Below are positions 17,062 to 20,124 of a stretch of DNA of 20,124 nucleotides, piece after piece; within the stretch, counting starts at the first letter, position 1; the number at the start of each line of letters is the position of its first letter. This stretch comes from Candidatus Gastranaerophilales bacterium. Its GTDB lineage: Bacteria; Cyanobacteriota; Vampirovibrionia; Gastranaerophilales; Gastranaerophilaceae. The notes under the pieces were generated by a model. It saw only the letters and a program-made list of their open reading frames with translations. It was not told where the DNA came from and did no database searches. The stretch spans positions 1-20,124 of the forward strand of contig CAADWU010000002.1 in NCBI GenBank assembly GCA_900752845.1. Direction: 5' to 3'. A program made the translations under genes and the position numbers.

Positions 17062-18372
17062 ATGAAAGAAAACAAAATTTACTTTGTTGATGTTACAAAC
17101 AGAGACGGTGTACAAACTTCCCGTTTAGGATTAGCTAAACTTCAAAAAACAATCATTAATTTAATGCTTGATGATATGGGTATTACTCAATCTGAATTCG
17201 GCTTTCCTACAACACAGCACGAACTTAATTACTTAAACGGTAACCTTGAACTTGTCGAACATGGTGTAATTTCATGTACGAAACTTTCCGGTTGGATGAG
17301 AGGTATAGCTTCTGACGTTGAACTTTCATTTAAAAACGTTCCTAAACTGAAAAATATTAATCTTTCGCAATCTACATCAGAACAAATGATTAACGGCAAG
17401 TATATGGGTAAAAAAACTCCCGATGATATTATCAAAATGACTGTTGAAGCTGTTGAATGCGCTAAATCAAAAGGTGCTGAAATTATCGGAGTTAATGCAG
17501 AAGATGCCTCAAGAAGTGATATTGATTTTCTGATAAGATATGCACGTGAAGCAAAAAAAGCAGGAGCTTACCGCTTCAGATACTGTGATACATTAGGCTA
17601 TGAAGATCCTAAAACGACTTATGACAGAATTTACAAAATTGCAAAAGAAACTCAAATGCCTATTGAGCTTCACTATCATAATGATTTGGGAATGGCAACT
17701 GCCTGTTCAATTATGGGAGCTAAAGCTGCAATAGATGCAGGTGTGGATGCTTATATAAATACTGCTATCAACGGTATGGGCGAAAGAGCAGGTAATGCAG
17801 ATTTAGTTTCTTGTTTACTTGCAATTTTAAAATCGGCAGGGTTTAAAAATGAATACCACGTTGATCCGAATATTGATTTAAGCAAAATATGGAAACTTGC
17901 AAAATACACAGCTTACGCATTTGGTGTTCCTATTCCAATAAATCAGCCTGCTGTCGGGGATAACGCATTTGCGCATGAATCAGGAATACACGCTGACGGA
18001 GCTCTAAAAGACCGAAGAAATTATGAACTTTATGACTATGAAGAACTGGGCAGAGGAGAACCTGAAATCATTGAAACAGGCAGAATGATTACAACAGGTG
18101 AATACGGCGGAATTAAAGGTTTTAGAAACGTTTATGACAATTTAGAGCTTGAGTTTAAAGATGAGCACGAAGCGAGAAACATTCTTGAACTTGCACGTTA
18201 TGCAAACGTTCACACTCAAAAACCGCTTACAACAAGTGAATTAAGGTTTATATATTATTATCCTGATATTGCTGCAAAAATAATGACCGTATCACCTTAC
18301 TATAATCCTCAAGGTGCTATTAAAGAACGTGTGGATGCACATCTTCTTACAAAACCTCACAGAATATTATAA
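17062..18372 (+). CDS. DRE-TIM metallolyase-family acyltransferase (homocitrate/2-isopropylmalate synthase-like)
   Basis: The family condenses acetyl-CoA with a 2-oxo acid (2-oxoglutarate, 2-oxoisovalerate or pyruvate) using a divalent metal in a TIM barrel. The first strand reads FVDVTNRDGVQ (8-18), a variant of the usual DTTLRDGEQ that keeps the metal Asp (D15) and catalytic Arg (R14). The metal histidines are in ELHYHNDLG (H204, H206), followed by NGMGERAGN (237-245) and FAHESGIHADG (303-313). It is 436 aa and lacks the large C-terminal leucine-feedback domain of LeuA, so it looks more like NifV-type homocitrate synthase or a relative with other specificity. The ATG has AGGAG at 5-base spacing. 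No other leucine, lysine or nif genes are near. Substrate cannot be assigned from sequence alone. Confidence 0.85.
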   Translation: MKENKIYFVDVTNRDGVQTSRLGLAKLQKTIINLMLDDMGITQSEFGFPTTQHELNYLNGNLELVEHGVISCTKLSGWMRGIASDVELSFKNVPKLKNINLSQSTSEQMINGKYMGKKTPDDIIKMTVEAVECAKSKGAEIIGVNAEDASRSDIDFLIRYAREAKKAGAYRFRYCDTLGYEDPKTTYDRIYKIAKETQMPIELHYHNDLGMATACSIMGAKAAIDAGVDAYINTAINGMGERAGNADLVSCLLAILKSAGFKNEYHVDPNIDLSKIWKLAKYTAYAFGVPIPINQPAVGDNAFAHESGIHADGALKDRRNYELYDYEELGRGEPEIIETGRMITTGEYGGIKGFRNVYDNLELEFKDEHEARNILELARYANVHTQKPLTTSELRFIYYYPDIAAKIMTVSPYYNPQGAIKERVDAHLLTKPHRIL

Positions 18373-18411
18373 CAGATTATTAAGAAATATTAAGACCAAC
18401 TTTTTTAATAC

Positions 18412-18439
18412 TAAAGAATAATTATAAATAAGCCGATAA
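18412..18439 (+). promoter_or_regulatory. Sigma-28 (FliA/SigD)-type promoter of the 483-aa family gene
   Basis: TAAA (18412-18415), 16 bases, then GCCGATAA (18432-18439). GCCGATAA is exactly the -10 consensus of the flagellar sigma factor FliA, and TAAA is its -35 core; the usual gap is 15 bases. The other family member has the same elements at the same 16-base gap (20006-20033). Expected start near 18446, leaving a leader of about 30 bases. Confidence 0.7.
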
Positions 18440-18446
18440 ATACATT

Positions 18447-18466
18447 AAGGGAACAAATTGGAAAGG
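18447..18466 (+). promoter_or_regulatory. Conserved leader with two purine-rich SD-like boxes
   Basis: AAGGGAACAAA (18447-18457) and GAAAGG (18461-18466) precede the ATG at 18477. The other family gene has AAGGGAAACAAA (20043-20054) and GAAAGGG (20057-20063) in the same order before its ATG. The second box is the likely Shine-Dalgarno. Conservation of the first suggests a role beyond ribosome binding, such as translational control. Here the second box can also pair with CCTT (18471-18474). Confidence 0.55.
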
Positions 18467-18476
18467 AAATCCTTCA

Positions 18477-19928
18477 ATGGGTATGTCGGCTTCTCAAGCA
18501 CGCTTTTTAGGCTTGACAGCAAGAAAAACCAATGTAGAATATGAAGGTCAGCAAGTTAACCAACAAAGAACTACGCTGTCTAATCAATCTGCAAATTATT
18601 ATAACAACTTATTAGGAATGGAAGTGCCCGTTCCTCCTTCTGTTGCCGATTATACAAAAACAGTTTATTCTTTCCAAGACGGCTCTTTAACAAATTCTAT
18701 TACATCAATGATTGCTAAAAATAACGGTGAGTATACGGTTAGTTACAATTCAAGCTGGACAGATGATTTTTCAATTGTTTCCTCAAAATCAAGCCTTATT
18801 AACAAGGCACCGGTGATTGCTGATGACAGCGATTTATTTCTTGACTTCACAGAAGGTACGGCAGGTGGTTGTTATATTTACGCATTAGAGCATGAAGGCA
18901 ATCAAATTCAGCATTTAATTCACACTTTAGCGCATCTTGTCCCAATCGGAACACACTCAACATCTGACGGTCACACAGTTACCGTAACTTCAGGCGACCA
19001 ATATTGGGGAGATAAGCCAAGTCCTCCATATGGCGGCAGTGCTCCAATTATGGCTCAGATTAGAGATAAAATTGCAGGTAAAGACATTTCACAAAAATTT
19101 ATTGATTTGCTCTATAAATGCAAAACATCACCTGCTACAGCAGAAGCAAGTGATGCTCTTAAAGAAGAATTAAAAAGCCTTGTAGAAAATGATTTGCGTT
19201 ATTCACTTGCTACAGGATATATGGTTGGTTCAACTGAACTTAGAGTTCTTGGTAAAAAAAATAACTGTGAATTTGATACCAACGGAAATATTATCGGATA
19301 TAGCGGTAACGATAAATACTTGCAAACTTTATCAAATGACCAGTTAACACAATTATATGAAGAAGAAAAAGAATATATTGCAATGCTTAATGATAAATTC
19401 GGAACTTCTGATGATACCGAATGGCTTGTAAAATATGTTCAAAATACATCAACAGGAACATGGACTCCTTATTTTTACAGAAAATCAGATGTAGAAAATG
19501 CAATATACGATAACAATGATACACAACGCTCTGATATTAAATGTTATACAATCGGTTCCTCCAAACAAACAGAAGAAATTAAAGGCATAAATGCAAGACT
19601 TGAACAAGACAGCAGCGGACGTCTTATTAATATTACATTAAATCCGGGTGAAGATGATGAAGTTACCTATGCTTTAACAACAGAAACCATCACCGATCAG
19701 GAAAAATACGACGATGCGATGAACCAATATGAATATAATAAATATCAATATGACCAATCTATCCAAGAAATAAATGCAAAAATTGAAATTATACAAGCAC
19801 AAGATAAAAATTTAGAATTAAGATTAAAACAATTAGATACAGAACAAGATGCAATATCAACAGAAATGGATGCTGTGCAAAAAGTAATTGAAAAGAATAC
19901 TGAATCAACATTTAAAACTTTCGGTTAA
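18477..19928 (+). CDS. SASQARFLGL-family protein, flagellin-like layout (copy 2, 483 aa)
   Basis: Paralogue of the gene at 33. The N terminus (1-110) and C terminus (275-483) align almost without gaps to the other copy. The core (about 111-274) is 70 residues longer and unrelated. It contains a His-rich stretch (HLIHTLAHLVPIGTHSTSDGH, about 146-166), a Pro/Gly segment (PSPPYGGSAP) and a helical part with three of its four core cysteines spread out. There is no signal peptide or membrane segment. The coiled-coil tail again ends STFKTFG. Synonymous codons differ widely from copy 1 even where the protein is identical, so the ends are under strong selection and the duplication is old. A sigma-28-like promoter and a conserved leader precede it. 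I infer an exported axial or surface protein with an exchangeable central domain; direct function is unknown. No clear terminator follows, so the next copy (20072) might be reached by read-through. Confidence 0.9.
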   Translation: MGMSASQARFLGLTARKTNVEYEGQQVNQQRTTLSNQSANYYNNLLGMEVPVPPSVADYTKTVYSFQDGSLTNSITSMIAKNNGEYTVSYNSSWTDDFSIVSSKSSLINKAPVIADDSDLFLDFTEGTAGGCYIYALEHEGNQIQHLIHTLAHLVPIGTHSTSDGHTVTVTSGDQYWGDKPSPPYGGSAPIMAQIRDKIAGKDISQKFIDLLYKCKTSPATAEASDALKEELKSLVENDLRYSLATGYMVGSTELRVLGKKNNCEFDTNGNIIGYSGNDKYLQTLSNDQLTQLYEEEKEYIAMLNDKFGTSDDTEWLVKYVQNTSTGTWTPYFYRKSDVENAIYDNNDTQRSDIKCYTIGSSKQTEEIKGINARLEQDSSGRLINITLNPGEDDEVTYALTTETITDQEKYDDAMNQYEYNKYQYDQSIQEINAKIEIIQAQDKNLELRLKQLDTEQDAISTEMDAVQKVIEKNTESTFKTFG

Positions 19929-20005
19929 GCAAAGGCTTCCAGCACGTTTTTGACTAATAAGAATTTTTAAACATTACGAAATGTAACGAAAAAAGAATAA
20001 AAAAT

Positions 20006-20033
20006 TAAAGAAAAAGTTGAGATATGCCGATAG
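20006..20033 (+). promoter_or_regulatory. Sigma-28-type promoter of the family gene starting at 20072
   Basis: TAAA (20006-20009), 16 bases, then GCCGATAG (20026-20033), 7 of 8 to the FliA -10 consensus. The geometry matches the promoter at 18412-18439, although the surrounding sequences differ. If the window ends join, this is also the promoter of the gene at 33. The remaining 19929-20005 spacer is A-rich and holds only a weak ACATT-ACGA-AATGT hairpin. Confidence 0.65.
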
Positions 20034-20039
20034 ATATAC

Positions 20040-20124
20040 CACAAGGGAAACAAAACGAAAGGGAACATGTCATGGGTATGGCAGCTTCACAGGCTAGGTT
20101 CTTAGGACTCACAGCCAGAAAAAC
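20040..20124. repeat. Right copy of 85-bp terminal direct repeat
   Basis: Identical over all 85 bases to 1-85, and the identity runs to the last base of the window. By contrast the paralogue at 18477, although 90% identical in protein over this stretch, differs at many bases. Such exact identity means either the same locus seen twice (circular closure) or a very recent duplicate. Confidence 0.95.
20072..20124 (+). CDS. 5' end of a SASQARFLGL-family gene (cut by the window end)
   Basis: The ATG at 20072 follows GAAAGGG (20057-20063) and encodes 17 complete codons beginning MGMAASQARFLGLTARK before the sequence stops. It is base-for-base the start of the gene at 33 and is either that gene again (circular contig) or a third, near-identical copy in tandem with the gene ending at 19928. 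It has its own sigma-28-like promoter upstream. Confidence 0.85.
   Translation, partial: MGMAASQARFLGLTARK

Noticed and set aside
18381..18409. Terminator after the synthase-like gene (TATTAA paired with TTAATA)
   Set aside because: The stem is entirely A-T, the loop is about 11 bases, and there is no following T run.
1..20124. A 20-kb plasmid or circular phage, suggested by the terminal direct repeat
   Set aside because: No replication initiator, partition, mobilisation, integrase or phage structural gene is present. The genes are chromosomal housekeeping genes, and the repeat lies in a multi-copy family gene, where assembly loops are expected.

Overview
The window is AT-rich bacterial DNA. 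It carries chromosomal housekeeping genes (a complete smc-scpA-scpB condensin operon), two copies of an unusual protein family that begins MGM(A/S)ASQARFLGLTARK, a sensor kinase resembling cyanobacterial NblS/Hik33, and a metzincin of a type I associate with cyanobacteria. From memory of these families, the best fit is a non-photosynthetic sister lineage of Cyanobacteria (Vampirovibrionia/'Melainabacteria', probably gut Gastranaerophilales). This is inference; there is no rRNA here to confirm it.

Layout, left to right. (1) A 414-aa SASQARFLGL-family protein (33-1277, +) is followed by a 59-bp tandem repeat and an intrinsic terminator. (2) A minus-strand family 2 glycosyltransferase with five FN3-like repeats in front (1563-3821) diverges from (3) the operon smc, scpA, scpB and a membrane-anchored metzincin with TPRs (3944-10199, +). 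(4) A COG2509-type FAD dehydrogenase (10289-11665, +) converges on a fucosyltransferase-fold glycosyltransferase (11710-12696, -), with a long hairpin between them. (5) An NblS-like histidine kinase and a conserved protein of unknown function form a two-gene operon (12806-15323, +), which converges on a TPR protein (15331-16923, -). (6) A homocitrate/isopropylmalate synthase-family enzyme (17062-18372, +) precedes (7) the 483-aa second SASQARFLGL-family protein (18477-19928, +). (8) The window ends in 85 bases identical to its first 85, so the 5' end of the first family gene appears again at 20072.

The most interesting signal is in the two-member family. Both 5' regions carry what looks like a sigma-28 (FliA/SigD) promoter, TAAA-N16-GCCGATA, followed by a conserved leader. 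The proteins have no signal peptide. Their helical N and C termini are nearly identical while the core is wholly replaced, which is the architecture of flagellins and other axial proteins. I suggest a sigma-28-controlled, flagellin-like or flagellar-export-dependent surface protein family, possibly linked to the adjacent FN3-glycosyltransferase.

The terminal 85-base identity means either that the contig closes into a 20,039-bp circle or, more likely given the housekeeping content, that an assembler stopped at or looped through a repeated family gene. Two genes (the FN3-glycosyltransferase and the histidine kinase) have strong promoters placed so that transcription should start at or within a base of the ATG, which suggests leaderless mRNAs. 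No tRNA, rRNA, CRISPR array, transposase, integrase or replication gene was seen, and no gene-free stretch exceeds 300 bases.
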